DNA of 64,000 nucleotides from Lacibacter sp. H375 (GTDB taxonomy: Bacteria; Bacteroidota; Bacteroidia; Chitinophagales; Chitinophagaceae): assembly GCF_037892425.1 (NCBI RefSeq), contig NZ_JBBKTT010000001.1:4712001-4776000 (forward strand), given 5' to 3'. The first letter of the stretch is position 1. Each line of letters opens with the position of its first letter. Below are positions 54,813 through 62,856 of the stretch, piece by piece. Position numbers and translations under genes: made by a program. The notes beneath the pieces were generated by a model. The model was not told the origin of the DNA. It made no database searches and saw only the letters and a program-made list of their open reading frames with translations.

Positions 54813-55875
54813 ACTGCCGTTTTATGTAAAAGCTTTTTTTGTACTGGCGGGAGTATACATACTTGTAAGTATACTTTCCATTGCAGCCAACCTCATTGTT
54901 CCCATTTTATTTGCCGGCATCATTGCAGTTCTCCTTAGTCCGGCAGTTCAATTCCTGGTTAAGCGACGCATTAACCGTGCAGTTGCAATTACCATCATAC
55001 TGTTTATTGTTTTACTTCTGTTTGCTTCACTCATGTTATTGCTGTCTACACAGGCAACACATTTAAAAGATGCCTTTCCCCAACTGCTCAATAAGTTCAA
55101 CGAATTTTCAACCAGCGCCATTACCTGGGTTTCAACCGCATTCAATATTAAAGTAGAAAAAATTACCAACTGGATTGCCCAATCAAAGGACGAACTACTT
55201 AACGGCAGCAATGCATTGATTGGTTTTACGCTGACCAATATGGGTAATGGGTTAACAATGATCTTCTTAATACCGGTGTATATTTTTATGATCCTGTTTT
55301 ACCAGCCTCATTTATTACAGTTTATACGTAAGGCTACCGGTAACGCCAATCATGAACAAACAACCGAGCTTTTAAGCGAAACAAAAACCATTATTCAGCA
55401 TTACCTCGTTGGCCTTTTCTTTGAATTTCTTATTGTTGCCGCTTTAAACATTATCGGCTTGTTTGCTTTGGGTATTAATTATGCATTACTTCTGGGAATT
55501 ACAGGAGCTTTACTCAACATCATCCCGTATATCGGGGGCTTAATTGCATTGATCTTGTTCATGATCATTGCATTGGTGACAAAAGAGCCGATGTACGTAA
55601 TTTATGTGGCTGTTCTGTATAGCTTCATTCAGTTTGTTGATAACAACTTCATCGTTCCAAGAATAATCGGCGCCAAAGTAAAATTGAATGCATTGGTGTC
55701 GTTAATGGGTGTTATTGCAGGCGCTGCATTATGGGGTATCTCGGGTATGTTCCTTTCCATTCCCTTAATTGCGATACTGAAACTTGTATTTGACCGTATC
55801 GAATCATTAAAGCCTTACGGGTTTCTATTGGGCGAAAGTAACAGCGCAAAAATAATTCAACTCAAAAAAAAGTGA
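54796..55875 (+). CDS. AI-2E-family (TqsA/PerM-like) transporter
   Basis: The protein has 359 aa from the ATG at 54796; an upstream TTG at 54775 is less likely. It overlaps the previous gene by 17 nt. About seven to eight membrane helices are visible, with family motifs NIIPYIGGLIALI, YSFIQFVDNNFIVPRIIGAKVKLNAL and GAALWGISGMFLSIPLIAILKLV. Family members export AI-2, act as Na/H antiporters or are of unknown cargo. It is the last gene of the YtxH run. A hydrophilic segment at ~95-145 lies between helices, as usual. Confidence 0.9.
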   Translation: MNQFLKLPFYVKAFFVLAGVYILVSILSIAANLIVPILFAGIIAVLLSPAVQFLVKRRINRAVAITIILFIVLLLFASLMLLLSTQATHLKDAFPQLLNKFNEFSTSAITWVSTAFNIKVEKITNWIAQSKDELLNGSNALIGFTLTNMGNGLTMIFLIPVYIFMILFYQPHLLQFIRKATGNANHEQTTELLSETKTIIQHYLVGLFFEFLIVAALNIIGLFALGINYALLLGITGALLNIIPYIGGLIALILFMIIALVTKEPMYVIYVAVLYSFIQFVDNNFIVPRIIGAKVKLNALVSLMGVIAGAALWGISGMFLSIPLIAILKLVFDRIESLKPYGFLLGESNSAKIIQLKKK

Positions 55876-55900
55876 CCTTATTTAGTACTCAACAGGAACC

Positions 55901-55936
55901 TGTGAATATTATAAATATTATTCATAAAGCTGTAAC
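55901..55936 (+). promoter_or_regulatory. Bipartite motif site E
   Basis: TGTGAAT-AT-TATAA, 16 nt, TGTAAC, 139 nt before the type IX cargo gene. Confidence 0.72.
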
Positions 55937-56074
55937 AAATAAGGTGCTTCAAATTGTAACCTTTGTATTGTAAATTCAATACTCCAAACTATACTTCAAT
56001 TGTTCGATTGTGTTAGATGAAGACCTCCATTTCCTTTGAGAAATAATCTATTCTTCATCTTAATCATTTAACAC

Positions 56075-57532
56075 ATGAAAACTTTTTTACTCTCTTTTGC
56101 CTTGGCATTTACGTTTGTCATTGGCAGTAAAAGCACCTCCGCACAATGTACAGTTTCAGACATCTTTGTGCAAAACATTTCAGTTGTTGGCGGAACAGCC
56201 ACCAGTTGCACTGTTAAGTTTGATGTTACGTTTAACATCGCAGACAATAACGGCAACAAATTTATTTTCATTCATGCGTGGCTACAAGAGGACTATCCCA
56301 ATTATTTCAAATGTGAGAACGGGCAAAGTACGCTCGGCGGATCCGTTGCAGCACCAAAATTTTCCGACCTTGCGAAAGCATTTATTAACATTGGCCTCGA
56401 TAATACAGGAGAATCACCTGTTGTGCTAACATCGTATCCACCAGATGGTTCAGTAAGCCTTACAACAATAGACAGGGCCAGTAAAGTTGTATTAGCTGAC
56501 GGATCAGCAAACATAACATTGTACGGTGTTGTTGCCACTTCACCTGTAGCTTGCACCACACCTGTAGTAATTGTTGCAGATCTCTGGTCGAGCCAGGCAG
56601 CTTCTGCACAAAGAGCACATTGTGTTAACTGCGGCATTCGTTCTTCTGCGGGATTTTTATCAGCTTTTGGTTTTGTAAATTGCTTTGCTAATTCTTACAC
56701 TGGTTCTCTTACAAATAATACTTCAACTGCCATTAGCGGATATTACCGGGTTTATGCAGACGTTAATGGTGATGGTTACTTTACCGTTGGTACAGATACC
56801 TTGATACAAAGCAGCACAAACTTTACCCTTGCAGGTTCAGGAAGCATTGCTTTAACCGGTGCCGTGCCGGTAGAAAATAGTTCGCAAAGTTTATTTGTGC
56901 TTGTAACACAAACAACGGGAGCTGCTACCAATGCTTCAAGATTGTTTTTATTCCCCGCAACAGTTTGTGGACCTCTGCCGGTAACTTTTCTTTCGTTTGA
57001 TGTTAACCGCATCAACAGAACGGATGTATTGGTTAAATGGGAAACTGCAACAGAAGAAAATAACAGAGGTTTCGTGTTGCAACGCAAAACAGGCAACGGT
57101 GCATGGCAACAAGTTGCATTTATTCCTTCGAAAGCTATTGGAGGCAACAGCAGTTCAACAACGAGCTATTCATTTACAGATATGAATAACAGCAAAGGGC
57201 TTACGCAGTACCGTATTCAACAAATAGATTTTGATGGAAAAACCAATATAAGCGGCACAAGGGTTGTTCGTGGTGAAGGGCAGGACGACAAAATGATCAT
57301 TTACCCTAACCCTAGTACAAATGGCCGTGTGATGATTGTATTCAGTGAAAACAAATTGGTGCGTGATATCATACTGGTTGATATGTACGGGAAGCTTGTA
57401 AAACAATGGAGAGGAGTTGAAGACAATAGCCTTGAAATTGACAAGCTCACAAGTGGTATGTATTTGCTTAAAGTTATCAGCAGGGAAAGTGGAGAACAAA
57501 CAAGCACCAAAATTGTCGTTTCAAATTATTAA
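56075..57532 (+). CDS. Type IX secretion cargo protein with type A C-terminal sorting domain
   Basis: The protein has 485 aa. The signal peptide is ~1-24 (STSAQC). The N-terminal half is Thr/Ser-rich with paired cysteines and no family I recognise. Around ~309-400 a fibronectin-like segment (PVTFLSFDVNRINRTDVLVKW, ETATEENNRGFVLQRK) leads into the C-terminal sorting domain (~408-485: MIIYPNPSTNGRVMIVFSEN, LVDMYGKLV, SGMYLLKVIS), which directs export and surface attachment. The role is unknown. It is monocistronic with a terminator. Confidence 0.9.
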   Translation: MKTFLLSFALAFTFVIGSKSTSAQCTVSDIFVQNISVVGGTATSCTVKFDVTFNIADNNGNKFIFIHAWLQEDYPNYFKCENGQSTLGGSVAAPKFSDLAKAFINIGLDNTGESPVVLTSYPPDGSVSLTTIDRASKVVLADGSANITLYGVVATSPVACTTPVVIVADLWSSQAASAQRAHCVNCGIRSSAGFLSAFGFVNCFANSYTGSLTNNTSTAISGYYRVYADVNGDGYFTVGTDTLIQSSTNFTLAGSGSIALTGAVPVENSSQSLFVLVTQTTGAATNASRLFLFPATVCGPLPVTFLSFDVNRINRTDVLVKWETATEENNRGFVLQRKTGNGAWQQVAFIPSKAIGGNSSSTTSYSFTDMNNSKGLTQYRIQQIDFDGKTNISGTRVVRGEGQDDKMIIYPNPSTNGRVMIVFSENKLVRDIILVDMYGKLVKQWRGVEDNSLEIDKLTSGMYLLKVISRESGEQTSTKIVVSNY

Positions 57533-57564
57533 GAACAGGTATTAACAATTACTGTTTCTTAATT

Positions 57565-57596
57565 AAAAAGGGCTCTTTCATCAAGAGCCCTTTTTT
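57565..57596. terminator. Bidirectional terminator between the T9SS cargo gene and HMA-AraC gene 1
   Basis: AAAAAGGGCTCTT (57565-57577), loop TCATC and AAGAGCCCTTTTTT (57583-57596) carry T-runs on both strands. Confidence 0.9.
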
Positions 57597-57642
57597 ATAT
57601 GCATTGAAAGCATGTTGAATGTAGAAAACCATAGTTCAACAA

Positions 57643-58203
57643 TTAAATTTCTTCGAGCATGTTTCTGCGTACGCCTTTAAGCTGTTTAAAGTACGAAGGT
57701 GTGAAACCGGTAACTTTTCTGAACTGGGATGAAAGATGAGCAACACTGCTGTAATGCATGAGGTAAGCAATCTCAGTAAGGTTTAGTTCATTATAAAGAA
57801 GTAATTCCTTCACCCGTTCAATTTTGTGTGAGATGATGAATTTTTCGATTGTTGTGCCCTGAACTTCAGAAAAGAGATTAGCCATGTAAGTGTAGTCGTG
57901 GTTTAGCTTTTCACTTAAATAAACCGAGAAGTTAACAACCACCGGCTTATCCTCATAGTGAACCATTTCAACAATTAAATTTTTAATGCGTTGAATAAGC
58001 ACATGTTTTTTATCATCTATCAAATCGAGTCCATAATTCATAAGTCTTTTCTTCAATTCATCGTGCAACTCACTTGTTAGCGGGGTGTTTATTTCCACTT
58101 CACCTAATTCCACCGATGTGTATTCAATTCCAAGTTTGGATAACTCCTCCTTCACAATCATTTTGCAACGGATGCAAACCATGTTTTTTATGTACAGCTT
58201 CAT
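57643..58203 (-). CDS. AraC-family regulator with HMA-like N-terminus (copy 1)
   Basis: The protein has 186 aa. The N-terminus (~1-70) resembles a heavy-metal-associated ferredoxin-like domain with a CxxC (KNMVCIRCKMIVKEELSKLG) and a VELGEVEI strand. The C-terminal half (~85-180) is an AraC DNA-binding domain with both HTH units (KFIISHKIERVKELLLYNEL, LTEIAYLMHYSSVAHLSSQF) and the FTPSYFKQL end. A close paralogue lies at 61561-62121. Metal or redox sensing through the CxxC is plausible but untested. It may regulate genes in this cluster (inference). Confidence 0.88.
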   Translation of the reverse strand: MKLYIKNMVCIRCKMIVKEELSKLGIEYTSVELGEVEINTPLTSELHDELKKRLMNYGLDLIDDKKHVLIQRIKNLIVEMVHYEDKPVVVNFSVYLSEKLNHDYTYMANLFSEVQGTTIEKFIISHKIERVKELLLYNELNLTEIAYLMHYSSVAHLSSQFRKVTGFTPSYFKQLKGVRRNMLEEI

Positions 58204-58347
58204 ATGTATTTTCTTAGTTAATAATTACTGTTACAAATACATATAGCGGGCCATTTGCGCAGACGCCGATTTAGCCTAAAAAAAAAACGGCCCAGTTTTT
58301 GACAAAGGGCAGTTTTTGTGGATTTTGTTGACGGAATGCTACATAAG

Positions 58348-58383
58348 TGTGAATTTTATAAAATTTTCATGCAAAGTCGTAAT
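58348..58383 (+). promoter_or_regulatory. Bipartite motif site F
   Basis: TGTGAAT-TT-TATAA, 16 nt, CGTAAT. No plus-strand gene follows; the downstream feature is the hairpin at 58430-58467. Confidence 0.65.
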
Positions 58384-58429
58384 CCTGTCAGGCTGTAAAT
58401 TTTGAAATTCTTCTTATACTCTATAAACA

Positions 58430-58467
58430 AACAACGAAGAGCTCCTGATCAGAAGTTCTTCGTTGTT
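58430..58467. terminator. Stable hairpin downstream of the PAS kinase gene
   Basis: AACAACGAAGA (58430-58440) pairs with TCTTCGTTGTT (58457-58467), and the loop contains the palindrome CTGATCAG. On the minus strand a T-rich tract follows, so it can terminate the kinase message. It is also the only structure downstream of motif site F on the plus strand. Confidence 0.65.
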
Positions 58468-58490
58468 GCCATTAGTTCTACGTAATATAT

Positions 58491-60323
58491 TTAGTCTTTA
58501 TAAATATAATTTGCCGGGAATGTTACATGAAGTGCGTAACCTTTACCTGGCGAAGAAATGACATCTGCTGTACCCTGATAAAGAGCTGCCCTGCTCCTGA
58601 TATTTATAATTCCTACTCCTAACGATTTAACATTTGCAACAGCGCCAACGCCATCATCTGTGATCAGGAGGTCTAGTAAGTTATCTTTCATCACCAGATC
58701 AATTGTAGCGTGCTTGGCTTTGGCGTGTTTAAGAATATTACTCAACTGCTCCTGTACGATTCTGAAAATCGTTAATTGCAATTTTTTACCAAGTGTTTCT
58801 GAAAGTGATGGATCGTAATGAAAAGAAAAATCAACCGGGTGTACGTCTGAAAGATCGTTTACCAAATTTTGAATGTTATCAATCAAGCCAATTTCGTGCA
58901 TACCAGGCACAACAAGCATTTTGGAAATGCGGCGTACTTCGTCAATTACGTTTGTAATTAATCCACAGGATCTATCAAGATAGATATCCCGTTTTGAGGC
59001 TGATTTTTTGGCCATCTGAATGTATAATTTGGCTACAGCTAACAATTGATTGAGATTATCGTGCAGCTCTCTTCCAATTTCAGCACGTTCGGTTTCCTGG
59101 GCAGAAATAACGGCGCTTGTAATTTCCCGATGCCTGATGATTCTCTCGTCTTTTAATTTATCTTCCAGTTCCATCATCTCCGTAACATCGGCCTGGATAG
59201 AAAAAAACTGTTCAGCATTTCCCTGTCCATTTAACAACGCCTGTCCTTCAATATGTACCCAGTATTTATGTCCTGTTTTGGTATAATTGATGAGCTTACA
59301 ATCGAAAGGCTGCTTGCTCTTTATTTTTTCGTTCATATAAGCAACGGCTGCAGGATCGGTTGCTTCTCCTTGCAGAAAATGGCCGGGTATTTTGCCCATC
59401 ACTTCTTCTGCCTCATAACCGGTAATGCTGGTAAACGCATCATTTACCCAGGTAATGTGTTGATCAGCATCGGTAATAATTACTGCATTAATTGTTTGCT
59501 TTGCTATAAGCGATAATTTCTGTTCGCTTGCAAGTAATTGTTGTTCCGAATTTTTCCGTGCTGTAATATCCTGCGTTGCACCAATCATGCTGATTGCTAC
59601 TTGCTGATCATTATAAAAAATATGTCCGCAGTCGTGAACAAAAGCATAGCTACCATCTATTTTTCGCAGGCGATAATCATCCTCCCATTTCTCCTCTGTT
59701 CCGGTATGAAGTATGTTTTGTAAGCGAGTTAAGAGTCGTTCTTTATCATCAGGATGTATACGACTCTCCCAATAGCTTTGCGGAATAAGAGCATTGATAA
59801 CGGGGTAACCAAACACACGTTTATGTCCGCCATCGATCCAGAACAATTGTTTTGCCTGCAGATCCCACTCCCATAAACAATCATTGGTTACTTCTGTTAC
59901 GAAAAGGTAGAGATCACGTAAAATTTTTACTTTCTTATCGGGATTAGCAGGCTGGTTGCTGCATGTAAAAGAAACTGATAAAATGTTTCCTGTTACATAA
60001 ATAACTCCCTGGAACCAAGCTCCCATTTCAGCCCAGTATTCATCAAATTGGAAAGGTTCTTCTAATTGAAATGCTTTATCATAATTCGCATAAAATTCAA
60101 CGGGCAATAAGCCTGCAAATTTTTTCCAGAAATTTTGCCCAATGATTTCAGTGGCTTCTACCCGCAGGAGTTGAGCTGCAGCATTGTTCCATTCAATGAC
60201 ATTCCATTTTTGATCAACCGCAAAAAAACCATTGGCACTTATTTCCTTAATGGTAGGCATCTCAACACGGCTACTTCCATTCATATGTGTAGTTGGGTTG
60301 TTTAGGAGGGAGCTATTGATCAT
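58491..60323 (-). CDS. PAS-domain sensor histidine kinase (NarX/DegS-type)
   Basis: The protein has 610 aa with no membrane segment, so it is cytoplasmic. There are three PAS regions: ~25-135 (ISANGFFAVDQKWNVIEWN), ~150-270 (NDCLWEWDLQAKQLFWIDGG ending DITARKN) and ~275-395 (NAVIITDADQHITWVNDAF, ADVTEMMELED). They precede HisKA_3 with H421 in EIGRELHDNLNQLLAVAK and a degenerate-length HATPase with LLITDDGVGA and GVGIINIRSRAALY. Such kinases pair with LuxR-type regulators, but none is adjacent, so it is an orphan here. A neighbouring cupin gene is upstream on the same strand. Confidence 0.92.
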   Translation of the reverse strand: MINSSLLNNPTTHMNGSSRVEMPTIKEISANGFFAVDQKWNVIEWNNAAAQLLRVEATEIIGQNFWKKFAGLLPVEFYANYDKAFQLEEPFQFDEYWAEMGAWFQGVIYVTGNILSVSFTCSNQPANPDKKVKILRDLYLFVTEVTNDCLWEWDLQAKQLFWIDGGHKRVFGYPVINALIPQSYWESRIHPDDKERLLTRLQNILHTGTEEKWEDDYRLRKIDGSYAFVHDCGHIFYNDQQVAISMIGATQDITARKNSEQQLLASEQKLSLIAKQTINAVIITDADQHITWVNDAFTSITGYEAEEVMGKIPGHFLQGEATDPAAVAYMNEKIKSKQPFDCKLINYTKTGHKYWVHIEGQALLNGQGNAEQFFSIQADVTEMMELEDKLKDERIIRHREITSAVISAQETERAEIGRELHDNLNQLLAVAKLYIQMAKKSASKRDIYLDRSCGLITNVIDEVRRISKMLVVPGMHEIGLIDNIQNLVNDLSDVHPVDFSFHYDPSLSETLGKKLQLTIFRIVQEQLSNILKHAKAKHATIDLVMKDNLLDLLITDDGVGAVANVKSLGVGIINIRSRAALYQGTADVISSPGKGYALHVTFPANYIYKD

Positions 60324-60385
60324 GTTGTTATATAGATGATAATGAGATCAGCATCAACTTGAAAAACAAGGGGCAATTTCAACAA

Positions 60386-60751
60386 TTACTCATACCCGCT
60401 TTTAATGATCGTGAGAATCATTTTAAACCTTCCATTGGGCCTGATGAAATTTGACATATGTGCAGGTATAATGATACCTTCTCCTGATTGCAACAAATTA
60501 GAAACACCATTGATTACGATATCAGCTTTACCTTCAATGATCTGTGCAAACGTATCGAAAGGTGAAGTTTTTTCGGTTAACCCCTCCCCACTATCGAACG
60601 ACATTACACTGATGTTACCTGACGATTTTCTTAGGATTGTCTTAATCACCACTGAATTAGGAATGTATTCAATGATCTCAACAATAATATGCGCCAACGA
60701 TTTTTCAAGTTCTCCCGTATCTATCTGTCCGTTATGCTCATTCTTATCCAT
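60386..60751 (-). CDS. Cupin-domain protein
   Basis: The protein has 121 aa and a single cupin fold: SFDSGEGLTEKTSPFDTFAQIIEGKADIVINGVSNLLQSGEGIIIPAHMSNFIRPNGRFKMIL is the pattern of the two cupin motifs (~53-115). The usual metal-binding HxH of motif 1 is not evident; motif 2 keeps one His (PAHMSN), so metal binding is doubtful. It could act as a small-molecule sensor or isomerase. It is 62 nt upstream of the PAS kinase, same strand. Motif site I lies ~270 nt upstream. Confidence 0.82.
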   Translation of the reverse strand: MDKNEHNGQIDTGELEKSLAHIIVEIIEYIPNSVVIKTILRKSSGNISVMSFDSGEGLTEKTSPFDTFAQIIEGKADIVINGVSNLLQSGEGIIIPAHMSNFIRPNGRFKMILTIIKSGYE

Positions 60752-60904
60752 GTGTTTCTTTTGATTGGTTATACGTTAATGCGGCTTAATTAAACAAATA
60801 GTAAATGCAAAGTTCCTTCTACAAATCTGTACGGTCGTTATAAACAGAAGAACTATCCTTACATGATTCATACCCGCAATAAAAGAAAAATATGTACCGG
60901 ATAA

Positions 60905-61015
60905 GAGAGAAGTCCCTGCTGGAGGGCAACAGGGACTTGACCATAACTTCCAATGGAAGTTGAGTATGGATTATCTGTATATTAAGGAAGATTAAAACTA
61001 GTTGATAAGCCGCCG
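60905..61015 (-). ncRNA. Candidate structured RNA or long leader downstream of motif site I
   Basis: On the minus strand, just after motif site I, come two stable hairpins. One has arms AACTTCC/GGAAGTT (60945-60961) extended by CCATA/TATGG. The other has arms AAGTCCCTG/CAGGGACTT (60910-60938), and is followed by a C/T-rich tract. A 78-aa frame overlaps (60819-61055) but has no protein character. It could be a small RNA or the leader of the cupin gene. Ends are guesses. Confidence 0.4.
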
Positions 61016-61020
61016 CTATT

Positions 61021-61056
61021 CTTATAAACTCCTGTAACGCCATTATATAATTCACA
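61021..61056 (-). promoter_or_regulatory. Bipartite motif site I
   Basis: On the minus strand: TGTGAAT-TA-TATAA, 16 nt, TATAAG. It lies 20 nt beyond the end of the 106-aa gene and reads toward the hairpins and the cupin gene. Confidence 0.68.
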
Positions 61057-61075
61057 CATTCATCAGCTATCAGCT

Positions 61076-61396
61076 TTACAGCTTGGCTCCAGGTAGTATT
61101 TTGTACACCTTGGGATGTACATGCATTTCTTTCTCGTACTCAGTAATTGTATGCAGCACTTTCAGCTTTTCATTGATCAAAACTCTTAACGATTTATCGA
61201 AACCTTTTCGCTCCGCCTCCTGCAAGGCAAGTTCGTATTGGGTAATGGCAGATTCAAAACGACCGGTATTTTCTTCCTTTAAAGCAGCTTTGTATAACGA
61301 AACAGCATTTCCTTTCTTTTTGCCGGTAAGATGTTTTACAAGGAAGATCACAATTGCCGCCGGTATAATTAATAGAAAAATATAGTAGCTACTCAT
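61076..61396 (-). CDS. Membrane-anchored TPR-like small protein
   Basis: The protein has 106 aa. One N-terminal membrane helix (~4-21, YYIFLLIIPAAIVIFLVK) is followed by a Lys-rich linker and a pair of helices with TPR-like spacing (AVSLYKAALKEENTGRFESAITQYELALQEAERKG). It is probably anchored in the inner membrane with a cytoplasmic helical domain. I know no function. Motif site M lies 134 nt upstream. Confidence 0.75.
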   Translation of the reverse strand: MSSYYIFLLIIPAAIVIFLVKHLTGKKKGNAVSLYKAALKEENTGRFESAITQYELALQEAERKGFDKSLRVLINEKLKVLHTITEYEKEMHVHPKVYKILPGAKL

Positions 61397-61529
61397 ATGA
61401 GATGTTTACATTTTTAACTGAAAAAGCAGACAACAATCATCGTGTGAATCATCAGGTAACTGAAGATTATTGCCTACCCAGAAACCAGAAGATTTTGTTA
61501 CAAAGTTTAGGTATATAAGCGGATGGGGT

Positions 61530-61565
61530 TTTACAAATGGCTGTGAATTTGTTACATCATTCACA
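61530..61565 (-). promoter_or_regulatory. Bipartite motif site M
   Basis: On the minus strand: TGTGAAT-GA-TGTAA, 16 nt, TGTAAA. The first block overlaps the last codons of HMA-AraC gene 2. It has one deviation (TGTAA for TAYAA) but exact spacing. Confidence 0.55.
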
Positions 61566-62121
61566 CGTCTTCCAGCATATTTCTTCGCTTATCTTTCATT
61601 TGTTTAAAGTAAGAGGGGGTAAGTCCGGTGACTTTTTTAAACTGTGCCGATAGGTGAGCTACACTGCTGTAATGCATGAGGTAAGCAATTTCCGTGAGGC
61701 TTAGTTCATCATATACCAGCAGTTCCTTTACCCGTTCTATCTTATGAGAGATGATGAATTTTTCGATTGTTGTTCCCTGCACCTCAGAGAAAAGGTTAGC
61801 CATGTAAGTGTAATCATGATTTAGTTTTTCACTTAAATGAACGGAAAAATTAACCGAAAGAGGCTCATCGGTGTAGTGAACCATTTCCACAATAACGTTT
61901 TTAATACGCTGGATGAGTACACTTTTTTTATCGTCCATCAACTCAAGTCCAAACTTCAGGAGCTCTATTTTCAATTGATCGTGCAGCTCGGTTGTAAACG
62001 GGCTGATGATATCAACTTCCCCTAATTCAACAATTGCATGCTCAATTCCAAGTTTGGCTAATTCATCCTTTACAACCATTTTACAACGGATGCAAACCAT
62101 ATTTTTAACGTAGATCTTCAT
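61561..62121 (-). CDS. AraC-family regulator with HMA-like N-terminus (copy 2)
   Basis: The protein has 186 aa, the same length as copy 1 at 57643-58203. The AraC half is almost identical (NHDYTYMANLFSEVQGTTIE, FIISHKIERVKELL), while the HMA-like half keeps MVCIRCKM but differs more (ELAKLGIEHAIVELGEVDII). Recent duplication with divergence of the sensing half is the simplest reading. Its stop lies within motif site M. It is probably transcribed alone. Confidence 0.88.
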   Translation of the reverse strand: MKIYVKNMVCIRCKMVVKDELAKLGIEHAIVELGEVDIISPFTTELHDQLKIELLKFGLELMDDKKSVLIQRIKNVIVEMVHYTDEPLSVNFSVHLSEKLNHDYTYMANLFSEVQGTTIEKFIISHKIERVKELLVYDELSLTEIAYLMHYSSVAHLSAQFKKVTGLTPSYFKQMKDKRRNMLEDV

Positions 62122-62279
62122 ATGCCCATGCTTAATTAGTTATCACCACTTCGCCTGTAATCTCACCGGGCTGGTTACAAAGGATATATAGCTATTCTTT
62201 TAAAGGTAGACCTAATTTGTTTCTGATACGCAGAATGGTTTAACTGATTTCGGTCATGTTTGGTAATACACTGCAAATG

Positions 62280-62315
62280 TGTGAATGATATAAATTTATA
62301 TTACTATCATGTAAT
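62280..62315 (+). promoter_or_regulatory. Bipartite motif site G
   Basis: TGTGAAT-GA-TATAA, 16 nt, TGTAAT, 53 nt before the Thivi_2564-like ATG. Confidence 0.75.
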
Positions 62316-62367
62316 GATACAGAACCGGAAATGCTGCAACTTTAAACTATTACAAAAACACTATATT

Positions 62368-62553
62368 ATGTCGTTGGTTACCATTGTTATTGTTCTGATC
62401 GTTGTGGGAGTTCTCTTGTGGCTGATAAACGCCTATATCCCTATGGATCGCAAGATTAAAAACATTCTGAATATTGTAGTAGTAATTGGCGTGGTCATCT
62501 GGTTGTTGAAAGCGTTTGGTGTGCTTGGATCTGTAGGCAACGTCAATGTTTAA
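62368..62553 (+). CDS. Thivi_2564-family small membrane protein
   Basis: The protein has 61 aa from the ATG at 62368 (MSLVTIVIVLIVVGVLLWLI); the longer frame from 62260 runs through motif site G and has no protein character. Two membrane helices (~3-20, ~31-50) flank the conserved YIPMDRKIKNILN loop, the signature of this family. It is known as a small membrane protein, often beside stress genes; the function is unknown. A 48-aa membrane-protein gene follows. Confidence 0.85.
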   Translation: MSLVTIVIVLIVVGVLLWLINAYIPMDRKIKNILNIVVVIGVVIWLLKAFGVLGSVGNVNV

Positions 62554-62615
62554 TCAACAGAAGCACTTTGCTTCTGTTTCATATTTACTTACTCCAAATA
62601 TTTTGAATGTAAGGA

Positions 62616-62762
62616 ATGAAAAATACTTTTAAGTTTTCACTTTTACTGTTAGTCTTTTTAATCACTACCCTGCTTATAGCCGGGTTTCTTTTTTTATACA
62701 GCGATAAAGCACCCGTACATAAAAACGAATCCGGTTCAGAATACCACCTAAGAACGAAATAG
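62616..62762 (+). CDS. Small single-pass membrane protein (48 aa)
   Basis: An ATG at 62616, preceded by AAGGA, opens a 48-codon frame ending TAG at 62760-62762. The protein is MKNTFKFSLLLLVFLITTLL plus further hydrophobic residues to ~30, then a polar tail (SDKAPVHKNESGSEYHLRTK). The RBS and the terminator at 62804 support a real gene, co-transcribed with the Thivi_2564-like gene 62 nt upstream. Function is unknown. Confidence 0.65.
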   Translation: MKNTFKFSLLLLVFLITTLLIAGFLFLYSDKAPVHKNESGSEYHLRTK

Positions 62763-62803
62763 TATACTTTTTATAAAGCTTAATGAAGTATCAAGAGAGG
62801 ATT

Positions 62804-62838
62804 TAAAAAAACACCGTTAAGATTAACGGTGTTTTTTA
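62804..62838. terminator. Bidirectional terminator
   Basis: AACACCGTTAA (62810-62820), loop GA and TTAACGGTGTT (62823-62833) are flanked by an A-run and a T-run. It separates the small plus-strand genes from the minus-strand beta-barrel gene. Confidence 0.9.
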
Positions 62839-62856
62839 TTTTGCCCTCATCAACCT

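Noticed and set aside
60819-61055. 78-aa minus-strand frame after motif site I
   Set aside because: It runs through two RNA hairpins and through the motif itself, has no plausible start signal, and its composition is not protein-like.
61440-61480. TGTGAATCATCAGG resembling the bipartite motif
   Set aside because: The TAYAA block and the TRTAAN block at +31 are both missing, so only the first seven bases agree.
61543-61580. Plus-strand TGTGAATTTGTTAC at the end of HMA-AraC gene 2
   Set aside because: It lacks the second block at the required spacing; the valid motif here is on the minus strand (site M).
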